From Variovorax paradoxus (GTDB lineage: Bacteria > Pseudomonadota > Gammaproteobacteria > Burkholderiales > Burkholderiaceae_C), in the NCBI RefSeq assembly GCF_018614955.1, contig NZ_JAGGNV010000004.1, forward strand, positions 62,001-126,000: a stretch of 64,000 bases of DNA, in the 5' to 3' direction. The position numbers and the translations under genes are program-made. How positions within the stretch are numbered: position 1 is the first letter of the stretch; each line of letters begins with the position of its first letter. Under the pieces are notes generated by a model. The model had not been told where the DNA came from and ran no database searches. It worked only from the letters and a program-made list of their open reading frames with translations. Below, piece by piece: positions 56,633 through 64,000 of the stretch.

Positions 56633-57220
56633 ATGAGCACAGCGAAACTGCGAATCACGGGGCCCGGATCGAGCCCCTATGTGCTCGGCGCTCCCATGTA
56701 CCTGTTCGACGGCCCGACCCATATCGGCATCCTGGACCCGGTTCCCGTGAACCGCGAAGGCACCGAGGTCCACATCGAGCACTTCACGCCATCCATCCTC
56801 GTCAGCCAGCAGAAGCTGGAGATCAGCAAGCTCGCGCTGGTCGAGATGGTGATGTTCGTCGCCGAGAACTTCACCTCCGTGCAGGCGATCAGCCTTTCGC
56901 TGAGCCGGCAGGTCGAAGGCTACGGCGACGGCATGAGGCTCGCCGGCGCGCGCTCCGCGTTTCTGCAGAGCATCGGCGCCGGCCACATCATGATCACGCC
57001 CAAGCCCGATGCCGAGCACATGGGCCACTTCGTGGTCGCCGGGCTGTGGGAATACAACCCGACCAACCTCGCGGCCCTCGCCGCGGTGCTCGAGGCCGAG
57101 CGCCACGCCTACTACAGCGGGCGCGAAGCCGCTGCCGCCCAGGCGAAGCTCTCGCGCTCGGATTCGTGGGTGCGGCGCCTTTTTTCGCGCCCGCCTCCCT
57201 CGGCCGACGCGAACGAGTAG
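56633..57220 (+). CDS. Hypothetical protein, 195 residues
   Basis: A soluble protein from ATG 56633 behind AAGGGA. It begins with a beta-rich SPYVLGAPMYLFDGPTHIGI, followed by SQQKLEISKLALVEMVMFVA, GAGHIMITPKPDAEHMGHFV and a basic tail WVRRLFSRPP. It has no signal peptide or membrane segment. I do not recognise the family. It is divergent from the GNAT-motif gene at 55490, which may be a functional partner. Confidence 0.7.
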   Translation: MSTAKLRITGPGSSPYVLGAPMYLFDGPTHIGILDPVPVNREGTEVHIEHFTPSILVSQQKLEISKLALVEMVMFVAENFTSVQAISLSLSRQVEGYGDGMRLAGARSAFLQSIGAGHIMITPKPDAEHMGHFVVAGLWEYNPTNLAALAAVLEAERHAYYSGREAAAAQAKLSRSDSWVRRLFSRPPPSADANE

Positions 57221-57241
57221 GCACGGGGCGAACGCAAGCGC

Positions 57242-58432
57242 TCAGGGCCGCTTGCCGAACTCCGCGCTGTCCGCTGTCCAGGCCAGCGCCTGCCCGCTGA
57301 GGCTGAAGCCCAGGCCCGGCCGGGCGGGCACCCACATGCGGCCGTCCTTCAGCTGCAGGCGCTCGTTGAACATCGGCTCCAGCCATTCGAAGTGTTCCAG
57401 CCAGGGCTCCTGCGGATAGGCCGCGGCCAGGTGCAGGTGAATCTCCATCGCGAAGTGCGGCGCGAGCTTGCGGCCCTTGAAGTCGGCGAGCTGCATGATC
57501 TGCAGGAAGGGCGTGATGCCGCCCACGCGCGGCGCGTCGGGCTGCACGAAGTCGCTCGCGTTGCCCATGATCAGCTGCGCATGCTCGCCGAAGCTGGTGA
57601 GCATCTCGCCGGTGGCGATCGGCGTGTCGAGCGAGGCCGCGAGCGCGGCATGGCCTTCGATGTCGTAGGCGTCCAGTGGCTCTTCGATCCAGGTGAGGTT
57701 GTGTTCCTCGAGGCGGCGGCCCACGCGCTGGGCCGTGGTGCGGTCCCATTGCTGGTTGGCGTCGACCATCAGGTGGAAGTCGGGGCCCAGCAGTTCGCGC
57801 ACGGCCGCGACGCGCTTGAGGTCGGTCGCGATGTCGGGCTGGCCGACCTTGATCTTGATGCCGCCGATGCCGCTCTCGCGCGAGATCTCGACGTTCCTGA
57901 GCACCTGCTCGAGCGGTGTGTGCAGGTAGCCGCCAGAGGTGTTGTAGCACTGGACCGAGTTGCGCTGCGCGCCCAGCAGCTTGGCCAGCGGCAGCCCGGC
58001 GCGCTTGGCCTTCAGGTCCCACAGCGCGATGTCGAAGGGCGCGATGGCCTGCGTGGTCAGCCCGCTGCGGCCCATCGAGGCGCCGGCCCACTGCAGATGG
58101 GTGAAGAGCCTGGCGATGTCGTTCGGGTCTTCACCCAGCAGGTTGGGCGCCAGCTCCTTCGCATGGGCGTACATGCCGGGGCCGCCGGCGCGTTTGGAGT
58201 AGCCGAAGCCGATGCCTTCGTGGCCGTCGCGCGTGCGGACCTCGGCGAAGATGAAGGCGATCTCGGTCAGCGGCTTCTGCCGGCCGGTGAGCACCTTGGC
58301 GTCGCTGACCGGCACCGCCAGCGGCAGGTAGACCAGCGACAGCTTGACCCAGTCGATGCGGTCGGCCGCGTCGGCGGCGGTGCGCTCGCCGACGGCCTGG
58401 CGGGCATAGGAAACGCTTTGTTCGGTGCTCAC
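57242..58432 (-). CDS. Mandelate racemase/muconate lactonising enzyme-family dehydratase
   Basis: A 396-residue enolase-superfamily enzyme. The KxK base pair is in GGIKIKVGQPD, and the metal ligands are in LMVDANQQW, WIEEPLDAYD and TGEMLTSFGEH; a further acid/base region is PHFAMEIHLHLAAAYPQEP. The layout resembles sugar-acid dehydratases such as the galactarate/talarate type. The start is GTG 58432 after AGGAG. A fragment of a Bug binding-protein gene lies just upstream, so an uptake partner seems to have been lost. Confidence 0.88.
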   Translation of the reverse strand: MSTEQSVSYARQAVGERTAADAADRIDWVKLSLVYLPLAVPVSDAKVLTGRQKPLTEIAFIFAEVRTRDGHEGIGFGYSKRAGGPGMYAHAKELAPNLLGEDPNDIARLFTHLQWAGASMGRSGLTTQAIAPFDIALWDLKAKRAGLPLAKLLGAQRNSVQCYNTSGGYLHTPLEQVLRNVEISRESGIGGIKIKVGQPDIATDLKRVAAVRELLGPDFHLMVDANQQWDRTTAQRVGRRLEEHNLTWIEEPLDAYDIEGHAALAASLDTPIATGEMLTSFGEHAQLIMGNASDFVQPDAPRVGGITPFLQIMQLADFKGRKLAPHFAMEIHLHLAAAYPQEPWLEHFEWLEPMFNERLQLKDGRMWVPARPGLGFSLSGQALAWTADSAEFGKRP

Positions 58433-58472
58433 TTGAAACTCCTGTCTGTGTGCGGAATGACTTTGCTGCAAT

Positions 58473-58547
58473 TCGATCGGCCTTGATGCCTGCCGTCTGG
58501 ATGACCTTGGACCAGCGCTCGATCTCCTTCTGCACGAACCCTTGCCC
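58473..58547 (-). pseudogene. 3' remnant of a Bug-family binding-protein gene
   Basis: Read on the minus strand, this stretch encodes QKEIERWSKVIQTAGIKAD preceded by GQGFV, which is the typical C-terminus of Bug (TctC) proteins. Upstream in frame there is a stop codon, and no longer part of the gene exists. The fragment lies where a Bug gene is often found next to sugar-acid dehydratases. It is a deletion scar. Confidence 0.75.
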
Positions 58548-58624
58548 TCATCGCAAGGGCCGGCCGGGCTGCACCGGCGCGCTCGTCGCGGCATGTGCGA
58601 CCAGCTCGCGGATGGTGCGCCGAT

Positions 58625-59038
58625 ATGATCCGCAAGATGCTGAACAACCTGGCGCCATTCCTCCTCCACTGGGCCATCACGGCCTTCTCCCTCTGGGTGG
58701 CGAGCCACATCTTCCGCGGCATCATCTTCGAAAGCACCTCGGCGCTGGTTGTCTCCGCGCTGCTGCTGGGCTTCGCCAACGCGATCGTCAAGCCGCTCCT
58801 GATCGTGCTCACCCTGCCGCTGACCCTGCTGACCTTCGGCTTGTTCCTGCTGGTGATCAATGCGCTGGTGCTGCTGCTGGTGGCGGCGCTGGTGAAGGGC
58901 TTCAAAGTCTCCGGCTTCTGGACCGCGCTGTTCGCGAGCGTCTTCGTCTCGCTGCTGAGCATCGCCTTCGGCGCGCTGATCGGCGGCAGCGACCCGGCCA
59001 CCACGATCCAGATGCCGCAAGGCGGGAGCTGGCTCTGA
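58625..59038 (+). CDS. Phage holin-family/YvlD-like membrane protein
   Basis: A 137-residue protein with four hydrophobic helices, including FLLHWAITAFSLWVASHIF, ALVVSALLLGFANAIVKPLL, LTLPLTLLTFGLFLLVINAL and FWTALFASVFVSLLSIAFGA. The family is called holin-IV-like but is found in many chromosomes without phage; its role is unclear. ATG 58625 lacks a strong ribosome site; ATG 58637 is an alternative start. It is convergent with the HxlR gene. Confidence 0.83.
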   Translation: MIRKMLNNLAPFLLHWAITAFSLWVASHIFRGIIFESTSALVVSALLLGFANAIVKPLLIVLTLPLTLLTFGLFLLVINALVLLLVAALVKGFKVSGFWTALFASVFVSLLSIAFGALIGGSDPATTIQMPQGGSWL

Positions 59039-59052
59039 TCGTCCCGCCCGCG

Positions 59053-59478
59053 CTAGGCGCCGTGGGTCGAATGCGCACGGCGCAGCGCTGAACGCATTTC
59101 CTTCCAGAGCGCCGGCCCGCCCCTTTCCAGCTCGGCCGCGTTCGCGCCGCTCTCCTTGGTGACCGGAAGGTACTTGCGGCCCCAGATGCCGATGTTCGCG
59201 AGCACCGGCAGCAGATCGACGCCCATCGGGGTCAGGCTGTAGATCGCCTTCTGCTTGTGGCTCGGATCCTCCTCCTTCGTGAGGATGCCGGCCTCAACGA
59301 GCTTGCCCAGGCGCTCGGCCAGGATGTTCGACGAGATGCCCTCTTCCGACTGCAGCAGTTCCCTGTAGTGCCGCTTGCCGGCGAACATCAGGTCGCGAAC
59401 GATCAGGAGGCTCCACTTGTCGCCGAAGATTTCGAGCGCGAGATTGATCGGGCAGAGCGATCGCTGCTGGATGGCCAT
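59053..59478 (-). CDS. HxlR-family transcriptional regulator
   Basis: A 141-residue winged-helix regulator. The family start CPINLALEIFGDKWSLLIVR with its cysteine and LMFAGKRHYRELLQSEEGIS, then NILAERLGKLVEAGILTKEE, are all present. It is divergent from a dihydrofolate reductase-like gene, and two 20-base direct repeats (59497-59553) lie in the gap as likely binding sites. Redox or electrophile sensing through the cysteine is known for some members but unproven here. Confidence 0.92.
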   Translation of the reverse strand: MAIQQRSLCPINLALEIFGDKWSLLIVRDLMFAGKRHYRELLQSEEGISSNILAERLGKLVEAGILTKEEDPSHKQKAIYSLTPMGVDLLPVLANIGIWGRKYLPVTKESGANAAELERGGPALWKEMRSALRRAHSTHGA

Positions 59479-59496
59479 TGCTTTCTTTCAAAGACT

Positions 59497-59553
59497 GCTT
59501 GCATTTTCGTATCAGTTTGCCGATACTGCAACCGCTTGCATTTCGCAATCAGT
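59497..59553. promoter_or_regulatory. Two direct repeats between hxlR-type gene and reductase
   Basis: GCTTGCATTTTCGTATCAGT at 59497-59516 and GCTTGCATTTCGCAATCAGT at 59534-59553 match at 16 of 20 bases and start 37 bases apart. They lie in the divergent promoter gap and are likely HxlR binding sites. Confidence 0.62.
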
Positions 59554-59570
59554 AATCCAAGGAGCCCGGC

Positions 59571-60179
59571 ATGAGAAAGCTCATCCTGCAGATGCAGATG
59601 TCCGTCGACGGCTACGTCGCCGCGGCGAATCCAGCGCTGGCCTGGCAAGTCTGGAACTGGGGCGAGGACTGGCGCTGGGACGAGCCGCTCAAGAAGGACT
59701 TCAACGCCGTCTTCGAATCGATCGACTGCATCCTGCTGAGCCGCAAGATGGCGGAAGAAGGCTACCTCGATCATTGGGGCCGCGTGGCGCAGAACCATCC
59801 TGCGGATCCGCATTACGCCTTCGCACGAAAAATCGTCGAGACGAACAAGGTCGTTCTCACGAGCAAGCAGCTCAGGACGTCGAAGTGGGATCGCACCGAA
59901 GTCGTCCGCGGCAGCATGGTCGATGAGGTCAATGCGCTGAAGCGCCGGCCCGGCCGCACCATCATCGCCTTCGGCGGCGTCGGCTTCGCCTCCTCGCTGG
60001 TCGCGGCGGGGCTGGTCGACGAATTCCAGTTCTTCGTGAATCCGACAGCTGTCGGCGGCGGACGTTCCATCTTCGGCGATTCGCCTGCAGGCATGAAACT
60101 CGCGCTGACCGGATCGGAGGCCTACGGCTGCGGGATCGTCGTCAGCCGCTACACGCCCTCGCCAAGCCGGCCTGGCTGA
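59571..60179 (+). CDS. Dihydrofolate reductase/RibD C-terminal family protein
   Basis: A 202-residue reductase-like protein. The fold signature is RKLILQMQMSVDGYVAA at the start, ILLSRKMAEEGYLDHW, and IIAFGGVGFASSLVAAGLVD in the cofactor region. Members reduce pterin- or flavin-type or other substrates with NADPH; no substrate is clear. The start ATG 59571 has an AAGGAG site. It is divergent from the HxlR gene and probably its main target. Confidence 0.88.
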   Translation: MRKLILQMQMSVDGYVAAANPALAWQVWNWGEDWRWDEPLKKDFNAVFESIDCILLSRKMAEEGYLDHWGRVAQNHPADPHYAFARKIVETNKVVLTSKQLRTSKWDRTEVVRGSMVDEVNALKRRPGRTIIAFGGVGFASSLVAAGLVDEFQFFVNPTAVGGGRSIFGDSPAGMKLALTGSEAYGCGIVVSRYTPSPSRPG

Positions 60180-60215
60180 ACATCAGCCCGCCGCGTTCCA
60201 CTGCGCAGGACGAAA

Positions 60216-61430
60216 TCAGCGGCCCGGGCTCGCAGCGATCGCACGCAGGCTGCCGCGCTCGCTCGCCAGCGACCAGGCGAACACGCCGAGCCCCGCCAGC
60301 GCGAGCAAGGCGCCCACCCAGCCAGTCGAGGTCCAGCCCAGGCCGGCCGTGATGGCCGCGCCGCCGAGCCAGGCGCCCAGGGCATTCGCCGTGTTGAAGG
60401 CCGAATGATTGAGCGCGGCGGCCAGCGTCTGCGCATCGCCGGCCACGTCCATGAGCCGGATCTGCAGCGCCGGGCCGATCGCGACGATGGTGCCGATCAG
60501 GAACACGTTGAGCGCCGCCGTCGCGACGTGGTGCGCGGCGAAGGAGAAGGTGGTGAGCACCAACGCCGCCCAGACCAGCAGGCCACCGATGGTGGGCATC
60601 AGCGCCTTGTCGGCGAGCCGCGAGCCGACCAGGTTGCCGCCCACCATGCCGAAGCCGAACAGCGCGAGCACCAGCGGCACGCCGGCCAGCGGCAGTCCCG
60701 CCACCTCGGTGAGCGTGGGCTTGATGTAGCTGAACACCGAGAACATGCCGCCGAAGCCGATCGCGCCGATGCCCAGGGTGAGCCAGACCTGCTTGCGCTT
60801 GAGCGCGCCGAGTTCGCGCAGCGGGCTCGCGCCCGAGGGCGCGGCCAGGTCCGGCAGGTCGCGGCGCAGCATCGCCATCGCGAGCATGGCGATCAGGCCG
60901 ACGAAGACGAAGGCGGCGCGCCAGCCGAAGATCTGGCCCAGCCAGGCCGCGATGGGCACGCCGACCAGCGTGGCGCCGGTGAGTCCCAGCATCACCAGGC
61001 CGACCGCGCGGGCCCGGCGGTCCGGCGGCGCCAGCGCCGCGGCGACCAGCGCGGCAACGCCGAAGTAGGTGCCGTGCGGCAGGCCGCTCGCGAAGCGCAG
61101 GAGGTTGAGCGACAGGTAGCCGGGCGCCAGCGCGCTGGCGAAATTGCCCAGCGCGAACACCGCCATCAAGGCGATCAGCAGCGCGCGCCGGCGCCAGCCG
61201 GCGGCCAGCACAGCGAGCACCGGCGCCCCGATCACCACGCCCAGCGCATAGGCGCTGATCACGTGGCCGGCTTGCGGAATGCTCGTGCCGATGTCGCGCG
61301 CCACCTCGGGCAGGAGGCCCATGATGACGAACTCGCCGGTGCCGATCGCGAAGCCGCCGACGCCGAGCGCGAGCATCGCGCGCACGAAGCCTGGCGCAGA
61401 GGCGGAAGAAGGCAGAGAGGGTGCGGACAT
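60216..61430 (-). CDS. MFS exporter of the DHA1/AraJ type
   Basis: A 404-residue transporter with about twelve helices. The family start AMLALGVGGFAIGTGEFVIM and GLLPEVARDIGTSIPQAGHV is diagnostic of AraJ-like proton antiporters; the helix 4-5 region holds FASGLPHGTYFGVAALV. It lacks a neighbouring regulator on its strand. GGGTTAACCC at 61452-61461, just upstream, may be part of its promoter. Confidence 0.92.
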   Translation of the reverse strand: MSAPSLPSSASAPGFVRAMLALGVGGFAIGTGEFVIMGLLPEVARDIGTSIPQAGHVISAYALGVVIGAPVLAVLAAGWRRRALLIALMAVFALGNFASALAPGYLSLNLLRFASGLPHGTYFGVAALVAAALAPPDRRARAVGLVMLGLTGATLVGVPIAAWLGQIFGWRAAFVFVGLIAMLAMAMLRRDLPDLAAPSGASPLRELGALKRKQVWLTLGIGAIGFGGMFSVFSYIKPTLTEVAGLPLAGVPLVLALFGFGMVGGNLVGSRLADKALMPTIGGLLVWAALVLTTFSFAAHHVATAALNVFLIGTIVAIGPALQIRLMDVAGDAQTLAAALNHSAFNTANALGAWLGGAAITAGLGWTSTGWVGALLALAGLGVFAWSLASERGSLRAIAASPGR

Positions 61431-61511
61431 GGCTGGCGGGTCGCGAATTAGGGGTTAACCCTAGGTTACGCGACCTTAGCACGCCCGGCTGTTATTTGCT
61501 GCGCTGCGGCA

Positions 61512-63521
61512 TCAATGTCTTGCTTCGGCATTCCGCGCCGCGAAGGCCACGTACCAGTCCAGCGAGCCCGGATTGGCCATCGCCTCGCGGTTCACCACCT
61601 TCTCGATCGGCTGGCCCAAGAGCAGCTTCTTGATCGGCAGCTCCTGCTTCTTGCCCGAGAGGGTGCGCGGAATCTCGGCCACCTGGAAGATGTCGTTCGG
61701 CACGAAGCGCGGCGAGAGCTGCGTCTTGATCGCATCGTTGATCTTCGCGCGCATCGCATCGTCGAGCGCGACGCCGGGCCGCAGCACGACGAACAGCGGC
61801 ATGTAGCTTTCGCGGCCCAGGTACTCGAGATCGACCACCATCGAGTCGAGCACTTCGGGCAGGCCTTCGACGGCGCTGTAGATCTCGCTGGTGCCCATGC
61901 GCAGGCCCTGGCGGTTGATGGTCGCATCGCTGCGGCCGTAGATGATGCAGCCGCCGTCTTCGCCGACCTTGATCCAGTCGCCGTGGCGCCAGACGCCCGG
62001 GTAGGTGTCGAAGTAACTCGAGAGATAGCGCGCATTGCCCTCGTCGCCCCAGAAATAGAGCGGCATCGAGGGGATCGGTTTCGTGCAGACCAACTCGCCG
62101 ACCTCGCCGATCACCGGCTGGCCCTGCTCGTTCCAGGCCTCGACCGAAGCGCCGAGAAAGCGGCACTGCATCTGGCCCGGCACCTCGGGCAGCTCGCGGT
62201 TGCCGCCGACGAAGGCGCCGCAGAAATCGGTGCCGCCCGAAATGTTGTACCACCAGACGGCGGGCGAGCCGGCCGCGAGCACCTGCGCCGTACCCCAGCG
62301 CTGCACCTCCTCGGACAAGGGCGAGCCGGTGCTGCCAAGCGCGCGCACGCGCGAAAGATCGCCGCATGCCTTGGCTTCGACGCCGGCCTTCATGCAGCTC
62401 GCGAAGTAGGCCGCGCCGGCGCCGAAGAAAGTGACCCGGTGCCGCCCCACGAAGCGCCACAGCACGCCCCAGTCGGGCTTTTCCTTGCTGCCGGCGGGAT
62501 TGCCGTCGTAGATGCAGATGGTGGCGCCGAAGGCCAGGCCCGAGAGCTGCGAGTTCCACATCACCCAACCGGTGGAGCTGTACCAGTGGTAGCGCTCGCC
62601 GAAGTTGTTGACGCTGTAGCTCGGGCCCAGGTCGTGGTGCAGGCCGCAGGCGTACATGTTGACGATGATGCCGCCTTGCCCGTGCACGATGGGCTTGGGC
62701 AGGCCGGTGGTGCCGCTCGAATAGACGATCCAGATCGGATGCTCGAAGGGCAGCCACTCGGGTTCGAAGGCTGCGGTCTCGATATCGTCGCGCGCCACGG
62801 CCGCAGTCCACTCGCACTCGGCCCCGATCTGCTTCGCAGCGAAGGGCGTGCGCAGCAGCAGCAGCTTCTGGACGCTGGGAAGCGCTGCACGCAATTCCTC
62901 GATCACCGCGCTGCGGTCCAGCGCCTTGCCGCCGTAGTGCACGCCGTCGGCCGCGATCAGCACCTTGGGCTCGATCTGGCGGAAGCGGTCGACCACCGCC
63001 GCCGTGCCCATGTCGGGCGCGCACACGCTCCACACCGCGCCGATGCTCGAGCAGGCGAGGAAGGCGATCATGGTCTCGGGCACGTTGGGCATGTAGGCCG
63101 CCACGCGATCGCCGCGCGTCACGCCGAGCGCGCGCAGCGTCAGCGCACAGGCCGCGATCTGCCGCCGCAGCTCGGGCCACGACAGCTCGCGCACTTCGCC
63201 CAGCTCGTTCTCGCTGACGATCGCCGGCATGCCGGCCGCGTGGGCCGCGTCGGCATGGCGTAGCACTTCGCGCGCGTAGTTGACCTGGGCGCCGGGGAAC
63301 CAGCGCGCCCCGGGCATGCGCGCGTCGGCCAGCACGGCGCTCGCGGGCGTGGGCGACTGCATGCCGCTGAAATCCCAGATGCTCTGCCAGAAGGCTTCTA
63401 GATCGGTGACCGACCAGCGCCACAGCGCATCGTACGAATCGAAGCGAAGGCCGCGCTTCTCGCGCAGCCAGTTCTGGTAGAGACGGATTTGGGGAATGAA
63501 GGGAGCGGAGGTTGGAGTCAC
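61512..63521 (-). CDS. Acetoacetyl-CoA synthetase
   Basis: A 669-residue adenylate-forming ligase that activates acetoacetate to acetoacetyl-CoA. The AMP-binding motif is VYSSGTTGLPKPIVHG, then NNFGERYHWYSSTGWVMWN, YNISGGTDFCGAFVGG and the catalytic lysine region RTLSGKKQELPIKKLL. The SGGTDFCGAF segment and length separate it from acetyl-CoA synthetase. The start GTG 63521 is divergent from the TetR gene, which has tandem sites in the gap. It could use acetoacetate from the DUF849 enzyme. Confidence 0.93.
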   Translation of the reverse strand: MTPTSAPFIPQIRLYQNWLREKRGLRFDSYDALWRWSVTDLEAFWQSIWDFSGMQSPTPASAVLADARMPGARWFPGAQVNYAREVLRHADAAHAAGMPAIVSENELGEVRELSWPELRRQIAACALTLRALGVTRGDRVAAYMPNVPETMIAFLACSSIGAVWSVCAPDMGTAAVVDRFRQIEPKVLIAADGVHYGGKALDRSAVIEELRAALPSVQKLLLLRTPFAAKQIGAECEWTAAVARDDIETAAFEPEWLPFEHPIWIVYSSGTTGLPKPIVHGQGGIIVNMYACGLHHDLGPSYSVNNFGERYHWYSSTGWVMWNSQLSGLAFGATICIYDGNPAGSKEKPDWGVLWRFVGRHRVTFFGAGAAYFASCMKAGVEAKACGDLSRVRALGSTGSPLSEEVQRWGTAQVLAAGSPAVWWYNISGGTDFCGAFVGGNRELPEVPGQMQCRFLGASVEAWNEQGQPVIGEVGELVCTKPIPSMPLYFWGDEGNARYLSSYFDTYPGVWRHGDWIKVGEDGGCIIYGRSDATINRQGLRMGTSEIYSAVEGLPEVLDSMVVDLEYLGRESYMPLFVVLRPGVALDDAMRAKINDAIKTQLSPRFVPNDIFQVAEIPRTLSGKKQELPIKKLLLGQPIEKVVNREAMANPGSLDWYVAFAARNAEARH

Positions 63522-63572
63522 CCTCGCAGCCTAACGCGCGGACGGACCCGGCTTCAATGGGGTAAGCACAGG

Positions 63573-63611
63573 GTTTGTACGAGTGTTCAACAAGTTTGTA
63601 CGCTTGTTCAA
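63573..63611. promoter_or_regulatory. Tandem TetR-type operator
   Basis: GTTTGTACGAGTGTTCAA (63573-63590) and GTTTGTACGCTTGTTCAA (63594-63611) match at 16 of 18 bases with a 21-base period, which puts both on the same face of the helix. Each is a near dyad TTGTAC-N4-GTTCAA. They lie in the gap between the TetR gene and the acetoacetyl-CoA synthetase. Confidence 0.78.
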
Positions 63612-63618
63612 TACCGCC

Positions 63619-64000
63619 ATGGTCCAACGTGTGCAGCGCGCTTCCCCGGTCCGGCCCGATCGCCGGCAGGCGATCCTTCTCGCGGCCGAGAAGCTGTTCG
63701 CGCAGCACGGCTACCACGCGGTGACGATCCGCCAGATCGCCGACGAGGCCGGCGTGCCGCTGGCGCTGGTGGGCTATTACTACGGCCCCAAGCACGAGCT
63801 CTTCCACGCCATCTTCGAGCACTGGAGCCACAGCATCGAGGAGCGGCTGGCCGGCCTGCGCGCGGTGCGCAACGACCCTCATGACCCGCAGACGCTGCCG
63901 CGCATCGTCGAAGCCTTCACCGGCCCCGTGCTCGCGCTGCGCGCGAGCGCCGAGGGCGAGTACTACGCGCTGCTGGTGGCGCGCGAGCTCTATCACGCGA
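63619..64000 (+). CDS. TetR-family regulator, 3' end cut by the window
   Basis: The first 127 codons of a TetR-type regulator. The helix-turn-helix is complete: RRQAILLAAEKLFAQHGYHA and VTIRQIADEAGVPLALVGYY, followed by the start of the ligand domain (GPKHELFHAIFEHWS). The start ATG 63619 lies 7 bases after the tandem operator, suggesting autorepression. It probably controls the divergent acetoacetyl-CoA synthetase; the ligand domain is incomplete, so the effector cannot be guessed. Confidence 0.9.
   Translation, partial: MVQRVQRASPVRPDRRQAILLAAEKLFAQHGYHAVTIRQIADEAGVPLALVGYYYGPKHELFHAIFEHWSHSIEERLAGLRAVRNDPHDPQTLPRIVEAFTGPVLALRASAEGEYYALLVARELYHA

Noticed and set aside
58433..59020. Extension of the dehydratase frame upstream of GTG 58432
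   Set aside because: It runs through the Bug remnant and the antisense of the holin-like gene; GTG 58432 has a good AGGAG site.
61452..61461. GGGTTAACCC palindrome upstream of the MFS gene
   Set aside because: Ten bases only; kept as a remark in the gene entry, as no regulator is adjacent.

Overview
The window is high-G+C bacterial DNA with dense genes, short intergenic gaps and a strong G/C bias at third codon positions. The gene families point to a betaproteobacterium of the order Burkholderiales, most likely Comamonadaceae (Variovorax-like). They include two complete Bug-family (TctC-like) binding proteins plus the remnant of a third, many LysR regulators, a GTP-type PEP carboxykinase, a gcdH-CaiB-LysR locus and a single-chain 5-oxoprolinase. 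This placement is an inference; there is no rRNA or other phylogenetic marker. I saw no tRNA, rRNA, CRISPR array, insertion sequence or replication origin.

Layout. 1-5.5 kb: a tandem AAA ATPase cut by the window edge, threonine ammonia-lyase, a 50-residue membrane protein and pckG with a clear terminator. 5.5-13.2 kb: small membrane protein, LysR regulator, metallophosphoesterase, a PLD-lipoprotein/PhoD-phosphatase pair, a SpmAB-like membrane protein and a flavin reductase. 13.2-17.3 kb: a GntR/HutC regulator divergent from a Bug protein, TauE-type permease and amidohydrolase operon, with a perfect 11+2+11 operator between them. 17.3-21.4 kb: BON protein, EamA transporter, glutaminase and LysR, with a perfect 39-bp palindrome on the EamA stop codon. 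21.4-29.9 kb: a 5-oxoproline/D-glutamate locus (LysR, D-glutamate cyclase-like DUF1445 protein, TRAP transporter, 5-oxoprolinase). 30-33.3 kb: an AraC/VOC/UvrA-like cassette of actinobacterial appearance, probably horizontally acquired. 33.3-41.4 kb: a LacI-controlled catabolic operon (intradiol dioxygenase, SDR, DUF849 beta-keto acid cleavage enzyme, MDR oxidoreductase, cupin, Bug protein, exported amidohydrolase).

41.4-48 kb: CopD-like protein, Fic protein with an unusual repeat-rich promoter, DUF4010 protein, and the CaiB/GcdH glutarate pair with a divergent LysR. 48-50.1 kb: zinc ribbon protein, 1-Cys peroxiredoxin, persulfide dioxygenase-rhodanese fusion. 50.2-57.2 kb: a solitary contractile-tail sheath gene, a second PLD lipoprotein, a phytanoyl-CoA dioxygenase-like protein and several uncharacterised genes. 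57.2-64 kb: an enolase-superfamily dehydratase with a fragment of a lost Bug gene upstream, a holin-like protein, HxlR/reductase, an MFS exporter, acetoacetyl-CoA synthetase and a divergent TetR gene cut by the window end.

How the genes fit together. Most of the window is a set of independent scavenging modules, each pairing a regulator, often an uptake binding protein, and a few catabolic enzymes. Two could be linked biochemically: the DUF849 enzyme is expected to release acetoacetate, which the acetoacetyl-CoA synthetase could activate. The least ordinary items are the orphan sheath gene, the Fic promoter array, the AraC/VOC/UvrA cassette and the DUF849 operon of unknown substrate.
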